Assembly (NCBI GenBank): GCA_031266795.1
Contig: JAISAI010000043.1
Coordinates: forward strand, 1-33,917
Reading direction: 5' to 3'
From: Eubacteriales Family XIII. Incertae Sedis bacterium
GTDB taxonomy: Bacteria > Bacillota > Clostridia > Peptostreptococcales > Anaerovoracaceae
Length of the DNA: 33,917 nucleotides
Shown: positions 25,718 to 32,822 of the stretch, piece by piece
Position numbering within the stretch: the first letter of the stretch is position 1
How the letters are laid out: each line of letters begins with the position of its first letter
The notes under the pieces: generated by a model
Told to the model about the DNA's origin: nothing
Database searches by the model: none
What the model saw: only the letters and a program-made list of their open reading frames with translations
Translations under genes and position numbers: made by a program

Positions 25718-26923
25718 TCAAGAAGGCCCGTCATTTATCCGCGGCTCTCCCTCTCGGGGTATCCCGCGTATGTCCGGAATTATCAGGGCGAACACCAAGG
25801 CCACAACGCTCACGCACGCGATGATGAACATACCGGCGGGTATCCCGCGATCGTCGGCCACGAGCCCTATCAGCGGGGCGGCCATGCCGCCGACGCTCAC
25901 CGTCAGGCCGTACATTACGCCCGACGCGAGGCCGAGCCTGTGCGGCAAAAAGCTTTGCCCCATCACTATGAGCGTGGTGTGGCAGCCGTTCAGCGTCAGG
26001 CATATCATGACCCCAACGATGGCGGCCACGACAGGATTCGTCGTAAATACTATGAGGAACAGGAACGGCACGACGGCGACGGAGCAGATCATCACCATGC
26101 GTTTGAAGCCGACCACATCCGAGAGTTTCCCGCCGAAGTAGGTAGCGATAGCGCCCGCCACGGCAAAGACGCTCAGCATCGTGTTGCCCACGGCGACGGA
26201 CTGCATGAGCACGTCGATAAAGAAGAGCGTAACGAACGTGCTCATGCACGTGCCCACTATGGCGCGGCAGAACATCGCAAGCGTCACCTTGACGAATGAC
26301 GGCCAGTCGTCCTTTTGATAAAATTCGGGCGACGACCTCCGTATCCTGTTGCCTTCTCCGGCGGCCTGTATGTGCGGTATCTGGAAGAGCAGTATCGCGG
26401 TCATCGCTATGCCTATGACGATGAAACCGAGCGTGCCCTTTAGCCCGAATGTCAGCAGCAGCACGGAGCACGCGATAGGCCCGACGGTAAATCCTATATT
26501 ACCCCCGACGGCAAACGTGCCCATACTCTCTCCCTTGTTTTCGCCGGACACGTACACCGCGTGCTTTGAGGCCTCCGGGTGGAACAAAGCGACGCCGATA
26601 CCCGTTATCATCGCGAGCACAAACATGACGGCGTAGTCGTCGAAAAAGCCCATCAGGCCTATGCCGGCGCTCGCGAGAATCACGCCGAGGCACATGAGCT
26701 TCGGATGCTCGAACTTATCCCCGAGATGGCCGAACAAAGGTTGGACGACGGACGAAACGAGGCTGCTCGCAAAGATGAGCCCCGCCGCGGAAGCGTAGCC
26801 CATCCCGTGCGCCTTTATCAAAAAAGGCAGAAGCGCGGGCAGAGCCCCCTGATTGAGATCGGTGGCTATATGCCCAAGCATCAGAATATATGAATAGCGG
26901 CTTATTCTCCTCTTATCCTCCAA
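25718..26923 (-). CDS. MFS exporter, Fsr (fosmidomycin resistance) type
   Basis: A 401-residue membrane transporter with about twelve helices. The opening LGHIATDLNQGALPALLPFL, the loop GHLGDKFEHP after helix 2 and GIGVALFHPEASKHA are typical of the Fsr group of drug/proton antiporters. The natural substrate is unknown. The start appears to be TTG at 26923, with AAGGG upstream; the first in-frame ATG, 14 codons on, would cut into helix 1. A strong promoter lies about 140 bases upstream, leaving a long, very AT-rich leader unlike the flanking genes. Confidence 0.85.
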   Translation of the reverse strand: MEDKRRISRYSYILMLGHIATDLNQGALPALLPFLIKAHGMGYASAAGLIFASSLVSSVVQPLFGHLGDKFEHPKLMCLGVILASAGIGLMGFFDDYAVMFVLAMITGIGVALFHPEASKHAVYVSGENKGESMGTFAVGGNIGFTVGPIACSVLLLTFGLKGTLGFIVIGIAMTAILLFQIPHIQAAGEGNRIRRSSPEFYQKDDWPSFVKVTLAMFCRAIVGTCMSTFVTLFFIDVLMQSVAVGNTMLSVFAVAGAIATYFGGKLSDVVGFKRMVMICSVAVVPFLFLIVFTTNPVVAAIVGVMICLTLNGCHTTLIVMGQSFLPHRLGLASGVMYGLTVSVGGMAAPLIGLVADDRGIPAGMFIIACVSVVALVFALIIPDIRGIPREGEPRINDGPS

Positions 26924-27067
26924 ACCTACTTCCCTTTACTTTCCATACAAACTATTATTTTAATATAATAGATAAAACGATTCTGATCTCCTGTATTTTT
27001 TATTTTCGTATATTTCGGAATTTTTATCCAAAACGCAATTCAATCAACCTATTTTTACCTTAACAAT

Positions 27068-27096
27068 AGTATGGTATACCGCGATAGAATTGTCAA
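27068..27096 (-). promoter_or_regulatory. Promoter of the Fsr-like exporter gene
   Basis: On the minus strand TTGACA (27091-27096) and CATACT (27068-27073) are 17 bases apart; an alternative TACTAT lies two bases further on. It serves the gene at 25718-26923 through a leader of about 140 AT-rich bases, in which I see no convincing hairpin or leader peptide. This accounts for most of the 268-base gap between the exporter and recX. Confidence 0.65.
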
Positions 27097-27154
27097 GGGT
27101 AAAATTCATAGAATAATCTGGGCAGTTGTGTTTTTTGGTTTCTGTTCAAGCATC

Positions 27155-27194
27155 TAATCGAAACTACTAAACGGTCGCGATAGTTTAGTAGTTA
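27155..27194 (+). repeat. Short copy of a palindromic repeat, at the recX 3' end
   Basis: Reads TAATCGAAACTACT, then AAACGGTCGCGATAG, then the return arm GTTTAGTAGTT. AACTACTAAAC (27162-27172) pairs perfectly with GTTTAGTAGTT (27183-27193) around a ten-base loop. The outer part matches the left end of the 143-base element at 28946-29095, as if the middle had been lost. It overlaps the recX stop codon and could act as a terminator for recX, though only a few T follow. Confidence 0.7.
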
Positions 27195-27677
27195 CTGTTT
27201 CAGCAGCTCACCGACGACCGAGTCTATGAGATCGTAGTCGTAGCCTTGCCATACTAAGCGGGAGGATAGCTTCCGCGCCGCCTCGCGGGCGTCCACTCCC
27301 TCCGGCAAAGCGCTCATGGCTTTCTCGGCGACGCGGAGCGCGTTTTCCCGTTCGGCAGGCTCCGTGTAGCCGTCGCATAGAATCTCCTCGACGAGCCCCG
27401 CGTCAAGCCCTCGGCGGCGCATTTCATCTTTGATTCTCTTTCGGCCGCGCTTCCTGCCTACGAGTATTTCGAGATAGCGCGTAGCATAGGCGCGATCGTC
27501 TATGTATCCGAGCTCCTTCAGCCGGTCTATCGCCTCGTCAGCCTCGCCCTCGTCGATACCCCTACCGTCGAGAAATTTCCGCACCTCCCTCTCCGCGCGC
27601 ATACGCCGCGCGAGGAAATCGGCCGCCATATCGAACGCCGGTCTTTCCGGCGTTTTCTTTCCCTGTTCGTCCGTCAT
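27192..27677 (-). CDS. recX: Regulatory protein RecX
   Basis: A 161-residue helical protein that modulates RecA filaments. It shows the three-helix repeats of RecX: ADFLARRMRAEREVRKFL, IDRLKELGYIDDRAYATRYLE and RKRIKDEMRRRGLDAGLVEEIL, then the C-terminal SRLVWQGYDYDLIDSVV. It is the last gene of a three-gene run (unknown protein, Sfp, RecX), 15 bases after the Sfp stop. recA itself is not in the window. Confidence 0.9.
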   Translation of the reverse strand: MTDEQGKKTPERPAFDMAADFLARRMRAEREVRKFLDGRGIDEGEADEAIDRLKELGYIDDRAYATRYLEILVGRKRGRKRIKDEMRRRGLDAGLVEEILCDGYTEPAERENALRVAEKAMSALPEGVDAREAARKLSSRLVWQGYDYDLIDSVVGELLKQ

Positions 27678-27692
27678 CTTGCCTCTTTCACC

Positions 27693-28307
27693 TTATTGCT
27701 CCGCCGCGCCCTGTTCGATGCCCGGCGCCACCACCTCCGGTTCGCCTGCGCCCACGCGGCAACAGGAGCAGACGAGCCCCGGCGCGGGCGAGAACGTCGT
27801 GATCGTGACGCCGCCCGGCGGGTCGAATACGGAGAAGCTCGGCAAGCCGAGCGTCATGCCGTCGCCCGTGTATTTGATGTACGCCTCCTTCGCCGTCCAT
27901 ATGCGAAAGAACTCCGCGATGTCGTCCGCGCCGCGTTTCCCTACCAAGTATGCCGCTTCGTCCTCCGCGAAAAAGCGCGCCGCTATTCTCTCCATCCGCT
28001 CGCGCGTAAATCCGCCTCGTATGCCCAGATCCTCGATGTCGAGGCCGACCTCCGCGTTGTGAAATAATACGGCACGGTAAGCGCCCGAATGTGATATTGA
28101 AAAGAACGCCCTCCCGCGGAGCGGCGATTCCGTGAAATAGGGTTTCCCGTGCGGGCCCGCGGCCGTGCGCAGAGCGTCCGCTCCGAGATCCTCGCCGAGG
28201 TAGTCCGACGCCGCGGCGCGGAACATCCCATCAGGCCGCACATCCCGTCCGCCGCCGTATTCTTTATCGTCAGAGCACAGATAGAGCTTCAGAGCGGGCA
28301 AACGCAT
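27693..28307 (-). CDS. 4'-phosphopantetheinyl transferase, Sfp type
   Basis: A 204-residue enzyme that moves the phosphopantetheine arm of coenzyme A to a carrier-protein Ser. Motifs are GKPYF, FSISHSG, VGLDIED (metal-binding Asp and Glu) and the helix FFRIWTAKEAYIKYTGDGM. It directly abuts the upstream unknown gene (stop and start adjacent). No polyketide or peptide synthase genes are in the window, so its carrier protein could be that of fatty acid synthesis; this is inference. Confidence 0.92.
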   Translation of the reverse strand: MRLPALKLYLCSDDKEYGGGRDVRPDGMFRAAASDYLGEDLGADALRTAAGPHGKPYFTESPLRGRAFFSISHSGAYRAVLFHNAEVGLDIEDLGIRGGFTRERMERIAARFFAEDEAAYLVGKRGADDIAEFFRIWTAKEAYIKYTGDGMTLGLPSFSVFDPPGGVTITTFSPAPGLVCSCCRVGAGEPEVVAPGIEQGAAEQ

Positions 28308-28853
28308 TCACAGCCCCCAACTCTCGAGCCAATTATTATTCATACCATCCACCGTGGCCTGCACCTTATCGCGCTGCCTGTCAAGCTCGTCCTTGTTCGT
28401 TTCGAGCACGAGCATCTCGCCTGACGGAGGGTAGATGATGTCGCCGAGCTTGCCGTCCTTTATGACCCACGTGACTTTCTGCTTCCCATATTCGCCGTCG
28501 TGGAACAAGGGGTCGTTCTTGAGGTCGTCCGACGTCTTGAAGTTTCCGAAGAAAAGTATGGCTCTGTATCTCATCTCGAATACGAGTTTGGAATCGGCGC
28601 CCATGTCGTGTATGGATATGAGGAAATAACCGTCCGGGCTGATGAGCCCGCGGCGAAAGTCGTTCTCCGGACGCCCGACGCGCCAGCCGTCCGGCAAGCT
28701 GACGGTATAGAAAACCTCTCCCTCAGAAAGAGCGGGCAGCTCGACGCCCAAGAGGCGCTCGATAATATGTTTGATAAACGCCACCTCGCCGGCCCCGCCG
28801 GGCGGGGCGAGATTCGATCTCAGTCCGGGCAGCTTAACGGATTCCATTTCCAT
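28308..28853 (-). CDS. Conserved-looking protein of unknown function
   Basis: A 181-residue soluble protein I do not recognise. It is rich in beta-type segments (EVFYTVSLPDGWRVGRPEND, YFLISIHDMG, KLVFEMRYRAILFFGNF) and ends NNNWLESWGL. It is clearly coding: it abuts the sfp start and has normal codon use. No Shine-Dalgarno is visible before the ATG at 28853; instead the perfect 16-base palindrome ATGATATTAATATCAT (28852-28867) covers the start codon. Either the mRNA is nearly leaderless or the true start differs. Linked to sfp and recX only by position. Confidence 0.6.
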   Translation of the reverse strand: MEMESVKLPGLRSNLAPPGGAGEVAFIKHIIERLLGVELPALSEGEVFYTVSLPDGWRVGRPENDFRRGLISPDGYFLISIHDMGADSKLVFEMRYRAILFFGNFKTSDDLKNDPLFHDGEYGKQKVTWVIKDGKLGDIIYPPSGEMLVLETNKDELDRQRDKVQATVDGMNNNWLESWGL

Positions 28854-28892
28854 GATATTAATATCATATCATAAGAAAACTATTCGGACATG

Positions 28893-28911
28893 CGCAGGAT
28901 TTTTTTCGCAG
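28893..28911 (-). repeat. 19-base word shared with the 23S-5S spacer
   Basis: On the minus strand CTGCGAAAAAAATCCTGCG is identical to the plus strand at 33778-33796, in the foot of the rRNA spacer hairpin. Here no partner arm is present, so it looks like a fragment of that repeat. It lies in the 246-base gap between the unknown gene and the metal ATPase gene, together with the large palindrome. Confidence 0.55.
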
Positions 28912-28945
28912 AGTGCATACTTTTGCAGTTACTGCTCAGAGATTT

Positions 28946-29095
28946 AATCGAAACTACTCAACGGTCGCGATAGTTTTGATGCAGTCCGGGCCCAAGGCTG
29001 ATTTTGGCTCCCCGGAGCGTACTCAGAGGTACGTGAGGAAGCCAAAATCTGCATTGGGCCCGGAATGCGCAAAAATAGCGTGACCGTTGAGTAGT
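28946..29095 (+). repeat. Large palindromic repeat element of about 143 bases with 14-base perfect ends
   Basis: The left arm starting ACTACTCAACGGTC (28953-28966) and the right arm ending GACCGTTGAGTAGT (29082-29095) are perfect inverted repeats, and the arms remain complementary inward through CCGGGCCCAA, GATTTTGGCT and a short tip near 29025. A preceding AATCGAA is shared with the copies at 27156 and 31629. There is no open frame, so it is a non-coding, MITE-like or REP-like element. It lies five bases after the metal ATPase stop and would form a long RNA hairpin in that transcript. Confidence 0.8.
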
Positions 29096-29099
29096 AACC

Positions 29100-31082
29100 T
29101 CACCTGCTCGCTCTTATTGCGTTCAGGACGGCCAAGAGCGCCACCCCCACGTCGGCGAATACGGCCTCCCACATATTCGCTACGCCGACGGCGGCGAGTA
29201 TCATGACCGCGCCTTTCACGCCGAGCGCGAGCACTATGTTCTGGGCTACGATGCGCCTCGTCTTGCGGGCCACGTCCACGGCGGCCGCTATCCTCGACGG
29301 CGCGTCGTTCATTATCACTATGTCGGCGGCTTCCACGGCCGCGTCGGAGCCGAGCCCTCCCATCGCTATGCCTACGTCGGCCCGTGCGAGCATCGGCGCG
29401 TCGTTGATGCCGTCGCCGACGACGGCCACGGCGCCGCCTGCCCTACCCGCGCCGCCGTCCATGACGCGCTCGAGTATCTCGACCTTCTCCTGCGGCAACA
29501 GCCCTGAGTATACCTCGTCTATGCCAAGGGAAGCGCCGACCGCGTCGGCGACCGGCTTGGCGTCGCCCGTGAGCATGACGGTGCGCCCGATACCGCGGGC
29601 TTTCAGATCTTTGACGGCTTCGGCGCTGTCCGGCTTTATCTCGTCGACGACGAGTATATATCCCGCGTATACGCCGTCCACAGCGACGTGGACGACGGTC
29701 CCGGGCACGTCCACAGCGTCGTACGCCACACCCTCCTCGTCCATGTACTTCGCACTGCCGCAGATCACGGCTCTGCCGTCCACGGCGGCGGCTACGCCGT
29801 AGCCGGCCTTTTCCTTTATACCCTCCGCTCCCGGGAGCGGCGACTCCTCTTCCGCGTATTTTTCTACGATCGAAACCGCGATGGGGTGCGTCGACGCCCT
29901 CTCGGCCGCAGCGGCGTAGGACAGCGTGAGCTTCGCCGGAAACCCGTTCGCCGGGCTTATATCCGCCACTTTGAACCTGCCCTTTGTGAGCGTGCCCGTC
30001 TTATCGAAGACGACGGTCTTCACTCTGCCGAGGGCGTCGAGATAGTTCCCGCCTTTCACGAGTATACCGCGCGACGAGGCGCCTCCGATGCCTCCGAAAT
30101 AGCTGACGGGTATGGATATGACGAGTGCGCACGGGCACGACACGACGAGGAATACGAGGCCGCGCATGATCCAGTCCGGCCACGGGCCCGCGCCGAAGAG
30201 CGGCGGAAGCACGGCGAGCGCGGCTGCGGAGCACACTACTATGGGGGTGTAGACGCGCGCGAACTTCGTGATGAAGTTTTCGGCGGGCGCTTTGCGGCTC
30301 GACGCGTTCTGCGCGAGCTCGATGATCTTTGACGCCGTCGACTCGGCGAAAGGCTTGTCCACCCTCGCCCTGAGCAGGGAGCTGCCGTTGACCGCACCCG
30401 CGAGGAGCCTGTCTCCGGGATCTACGCTTAATGGCAGGGTCTCGCCCGTAAGCGCCATCATGTCTATGTCGCCCGATCCGCTCACGACGACGGCGTCGAG
30501 CGGCACGCGCCCACCCGGCTTTATCTCTATGATCCGGCCGACCGCGACGTCCTCAGCGCGGACTTCAGCCGGCTCACCGTACGCCGCAGCCGCGCCGCCG
30601 GCGGCGATCTCGTCCACGACCCACGCCGTATCGGGCCTGATGTCCATGAGCGCCCGTATGGATTTCCTGCTTTGGCCCACGGCCTTTCCCTGAAAATATT
30701 CTCCTATCATATAGAAGAGCATGACGGCCACGGCCTCGGGATATTCGCCGATGATGAAAGCGCCTATGCTCGCTACGCACATGAGGAAATTCTCGTCGAA
30801 CACCTTGCCATGGGTGAGATTGCGCCCCGCCATCGCGAGCACCTCTCGTCCGATGACGACATAGGCCGCGAGCAAGAGCGCGAATGAAACCCACCACGCC
30901 GCGTCTATAAAATGTTCGGCTATGAAACCGGCGGCAAAGAGTACGATCCCGACGATATTTACCGGCGTGAAAAACGCCTCTCCCTCGTCGCCGTGCTCAT
31001 GCGCGTCCGTACCCTCGCCGCCCGGTGATAAAGCTCCCGCGCAGCACGAACATACCGCTTCGTTATTTTGAATGTCTGACAT
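29100..31082 (-). CDS. Zn/Cd/Pb-exporting P-type ATPase (P1B-2, ZntA/CadA type)
   Basis: A 660-residue membrane pump exporting divalent soft metals with ATP. It has the metal-site CPC in SCPCALVIS, the phosphorylation site DKTGTLT, the HP motif in STHPIA, and GDGINDAP. The last helix pair carries KGAVMILAAVGVANMWEAVFADVG, with the Lys and Asp typical of zinc/cadmium pumps. There is no N-terminal heavy-metal-associated domain; instead a short tail with CSCC and HEHGDE may serve. The start lies inside the repressor gene (20-base overlap) after AGGAG, so the two are translated together. The ArsR-type neighbour points to zinc or cadmium control. Confidence 0.93.
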   Translation of the reverse strand: MSDIQNNEAVCSCCAGALSPGGEGTDAHEHGDEGEAFFTPVNIVGIVLFAAGFIAEHFIDAAWWVSFALLLAAYVVIGREVLAMAGRNLTHGKVFDENFLMCVASIGAFIIGEYPEAVAVMLFYMIGEYFQGKAVGQSRKSIRALMDIRPDTAWVVDEIAAGGAAAAYGEPAEVRAEDVAVGRIIEIKPGGRVPLDAVVVSGSGDIDMMALTGETLPLSVDPGDRLLAGAVNGSSLLRARVDKPFAESTASKIIELAQNASSRKAPAENFITKFARVYTPIVVCSAAALAVLPPLFGAGPWPDWIMRGLVFLVVSCPCALVISIPVSYFGGIGGASSRGILVKGGNYLDALGRVKTVVFDKTGTLTKGRFKVADISPANGFPAKLTLSYAAAAERASTHPIAVSIVEKYAEEESPLPGAEGIKEKAGYGVAAAVDGRAVICGSAKYMDEEGVAYDAVDVPGTVVHVAVDGVYAGYILVVDEIKPDSAEAVKDLKARGIGRTVMLTGDAKPVADAVGASLGIDEVYSGLLPQEKVEILERVMDGGAGRAGGAVAVVGDGINDAPMLARADVGIAMGGLGSDAAVEAADIVIMNDAPSRIAAAVDVARKTRRIVAQNIVLALGVKGAVMILAAVGVANMWEAVFADVGVALLAVLNAIRASR

Positions 31083-31446
31083 GCTCCACTCCTATCTTCA
31101 ATATGTCCTCAATATGCTCGTCGTCGAGGGCGTACACGACATTTTTTCCTTCCTTTTCGTACCTGACGAGCCTCGCCCCCCTGAGCACCCTCAACTGATG
31201 CGATATGGCGGACTGGCTCATGCCGAGCTTGTCGGCTATGCACTGCACGCACATAGCGCCGGAGGCGAGCTCTATAATGATGCGCAGCCTCGACGGATCC
31301 GAAAAATTCTTGTACAGATCGGCCAACCTCGCAAATTCATTCATTGAAAGCGCGTCATCGCCGACGGACGACAGCAGGCCGCGGCACACGAGCCCTTGCT
31401 CCGCGCCGGCCGTAGCTTCTCTATTTTTTTCTGATGGTACGCCCAC
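31063..31446 (-). CDS. ArsR/SmtB-family zinc-responsive repressor
   Basis: A 127-residue winged-helix repressor. The recognition helix is QSAISHQLRVLRGARLV, and the wing KEGKNVVYALDD follows. The C-terminal helix carries Asp109, His111, His122 and His125, exactly the alpha-5 zinc site spacing of CzrA and SmtB, so loss of DNA binding on zinc is expected. Cys66 and Cys69 (MCVQC) sit in helix 3. The start seems to be GTG at 31446, six bases after AAGGAG. It controls its own transcript with the ATPase gene from the promoter/operator at 31541-31593. Confidence 0.92.
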   Translation of the reverse strand: MGVPSEKNREATAGAEQGLVCRGLLSSVGDDALSMNEFARLADLYKNFSDPSRLRIIIELASGAMCVQCIADKLGMSQSAISHQLRVLRGARLVRYEKEGKNVVYALDDEHIEDILKIGVEHVRHSK

Positions 31447-31470
31447 AGTTCTCTCCTTTGCAGTTCGCGC

Positions 31471-31536
31471 GACCCGTACGTCCTATGGCCAAAGGCTTAG
31501 GACACCGCCCTTTCACGGCGGAAGCCCGGGTTCGAA
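31471..31536 (+). pseudogene. Truncated tRNA-Glu (anticodon TTC)
   Basis: The acceptor 5' strand GACCCGT, a D arm closed by GTCC and GGAC, the anticodon arm CCGCC-CTTTCAC-GGCGG (anticodon TTC) and the first half of the T arm CCGGGTTCGAA can all be read. The sequence then changes: the T-loop end, the return CCCGG and the acceptor return ACGGGTC are missing. It cannot make a functional tRNA. Breaks inside the T arm are typical of integration or recombination at tRNA genes. It lies in the leader of the ArsR gene, on the opposite strand. The 385 bases between that gene and the one at 31832 hold this, the promoter/operator, a repeat fragment and otherwise nothing I recognise. Confidence 0.8.
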
Positions 31537-31540
31537 CAAA

Positions 31541-31593
31541 CATATGAATACTTACTCATATGTTTATATTATCATATATATATCATATGTCAA
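31541..31593 (-). promoter_or_regulatory. Promoter and operator of the zinc repressor-ATPase operon
   Basis: On the minus strand TTGACA (31588-31593) and TAATAT (31566-31571) are 16 bases apart. Just downstream, 31541-31562 is an imperfect 12-2-12-like palindrome, CATATGA at one end and TCATATG at the other, matching the operator form of CzrA/SmtB-type repressors. Its position at the transcription start fits direct repression. Confidence 0.8.
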
Positions 31594-31628
31594 GTGTTTT
31601 TTGAGGATAATAGTTACTACATATATTA

Positions 31629-31645
31629 AATCGAAACTACTCAAC
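31629..31645 (+). repeat. End fragment of the palindromic repeat
   Basis: AATCGAAACTACTCAAC is identical to 28946-28962, the left end of the large palindrome, and differs by one base from 27156-27172. Nothing of the inner arm follows. All three copies have the same orientation. Confidence 0.65.
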
Positions 31646-31831
31646 CTTTCATTTTCCATTTAGTTTACGGTAAGATATTATCCGCAACAGAATTGACCAT
31701 ATTCGTACAATTCGGCTTCTTATTTTTCACTTTGGGGATTTCGCTCTTGCATTCCACCCCTCAGAGGAATAGACTCTCACTCACCTCATAAACTATATTT
31801 CATTGAAATCGTAATGAAAGGAAAGAACACA

Positions 31832-31990
31832 ATGAACAGACAGAAGGAGAAATCAGCGAACATCCTCAGGTATTACCCGAACGACGTACTCAGCATCTGC
31901 GCCCTATGCGGCAGCGACATGGGCGCCGTGTACTTCAAAGAGAAGCTCATCTGCGAGGAATGCCTTGATATGATTAAAGAAATATACTGA
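31832..31990 (+). CDS. Small zinc-ribbon protein, 52 residues
   Basis: A short gene on the plus strand, opposite to its neighbours. The ATG follows AAAGGAAAG by about seven bases. The product has two CxxC knuckles, CALC (residues 23-26) and CEEC (41-44), separated by 14 residues (SICALCGSDMG ... KLICEECLDMI), a treble-clef or ribbon-like zinc site. No function can be assigned; it could bind a protein or nucleic acid. A strong terminator follows at 32065. A possible promoter is TTGCAT-17-TAGACT upstream near 31749-31777, but it is weak. Confidence 0.7.
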   Translation: MNRQKEKSANILRYYPNDVLSICALCGSDMGAVYFKEKLICEECLDMIKEIY

Positions 31991-32064
31991 GCCGCGACTG
32001 ATCGGGCAGGGTAACGAGGACCCCGGCCGATCATATCCCGCAGCGAAAAACCTGTCGAACGTGA

Positions 32065-32092
32065 GGCTGTCCCGAAACCGGGGCGGCCTTTT
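32065..32092 (+). terminator. Rho-independent terminator of the zinc-ribbon gene
   Basis: GGCTGTCCCG pairs with CGGGGCGGCC (two G-U pairs) around AAAC, followed by TTTT. It lies 75 bases after the plus-strand stop, and just beyond the stop of the convergent LytTR gene, where it has no T-run on the minus strand. Confidence 0.75.
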
Positions 32093-32111
32093 CATTCATA
32101 TACATGGCTAT

Positions 32112-32429
32112 TCAGGAGATGTGGTTGAGCCACGCCTTTTTCGTGCGGCCGATCGCGGCGTGGCACATCGACAGCGTACTGCCATCCGAAAGCTCGACGG
32201 TGTCTTTAGATATGGATCTTATCACGTCCATATTCACCGCGAGGCTGTGGTGGCTACGGTGCATCCTGCCGTCGAGGCGCATAAGCATGGATTCCATAGA
32301 ACAATACTCCCAATACGCGCCAAAAGGAGTGTGGACTACAATCTTTCTGCTTGACTGCTCGACATAGGACACATCGCGATACTCGATGAGCGTCGTCTGA
32401 AATCTATTAATAATGCGCAGTTCGTTCAT
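32112..32429 (-). CDS. Stand-alone LytTR DNA-binding protein
   Basis: A 105-residue protein that is almost only a LytTR domain: DVSYVEQSSRKIVVHTPFG, then MHRSHHSLAVNMDVIRSI and VELSDGSTLSMCHAAIGRTKKAW, the usual beta-rich pattern of this DNA-binding fold. There is no receiver or sensor part. The start at 32429 has GGGGAGG at five bases; the longer frame upstream was rejected. A TATAAT at 32497-32502 (minus) is a likely -10 box. Target unknown. Confidence 0.85.
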   Translation of the reverse strand: MNELRIINRFQTTLIEYRDVSYVEQSSRKIVVHTPFGAYWEYCSMESMLMRLDGRMHRSHHSLAVNMDVIRSISKDTVELSDGSTLSMCHAAIGRTKKAWLNHIS

Positions 32430-32496
32430 CACAACCTCCCCACTTGTGTTGAATAACCCTTCTTGATCGTACAAAACGTAAAATCAATATAACACT

Positions 32497-32502
32497 ATTA
32501 TA
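32497..32502 (-). promoter_or_regulatory. -10 box of the probable LytTR gene promoter
   Basis: A perfect TATAAT on the minus strand about 70 bases before the LytTR start codon, with only a weak -35 (GTGCAA at 16 bases). It lies in the 122-base gap after rpoZ; a small CCGC-A-GCGG hairpin right after the rpoZ stop could slow polymerase but is not a clear terminator. Confidence 0.5.
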
Positions 32503-32551
32503 TGCGTTTTTTGAAAAATTGCACGAGATTTATAATAAACCGCTGCGGCTA

Positions 32552-32755
32552 CTATATGTCTTCCTCTCGCGCGTATGTGATGTAGTCGTCGTAGATCTCC
32601 TTTGCGGCGATCGACACCGGGACCTCATCGTCGTCCTCTATCAATTGGGGCTTGCCGTCTATCAAGTCCCTCGCGCGCTTGGCCGCCAGTATGACGAGCG
32701 TGTACTTGCTGTCGGCTTTTTTTCTTATCTTGTTTATCGGCGGGTACAGTAACAT
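32552..32755 (-). CDS. rpoZ: DNA-directed RNA polymerase omega subunit
   Basis: A 67-residue subunit that helps assemble RNA polymerase. MLLYPPINKI, SKYTLVILAAKRARDLIDG and VPVSIAAKEIYDDYI match the family along its length. Two adjacent ATGs (32758 and 32755) follow GAGG by three and six bases; the second is preferred for spacing and gives the usual start. It follows gmk, the normal order in Firmicutes. Confidence 0.93.
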   Translation of the reverse strand: MLLYPPINKIRKKADSKYTLVILAAKRARDLIDGKPQLIEDDDEVPVSIAAKEIYDDYITYAREEDI

Positions 32756-32822
32756 CATTTGCCTCACTTCTGACTCGGCGAACGCCTCCCTATCACGGAT
32801 CAGGCATACGCGCTCCTTTAAC

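Noticed and set aside
26924..27150. Riboswitch in the exporter leader
   Set aside because: No conserved riboswitch core or terminator hairpin could be identified by eye.
28946..29095. Retron or group II intron RNA
   Set aside because: No reverse transcriptase gene is nearby; the simple palindrome with terminal repeats fits a non-coding repeat element better.
31471..31536. Functional tRNA-Glu
   Set aside because: The T-arm return and the acceptor 3' strand are absent in the following sequence.
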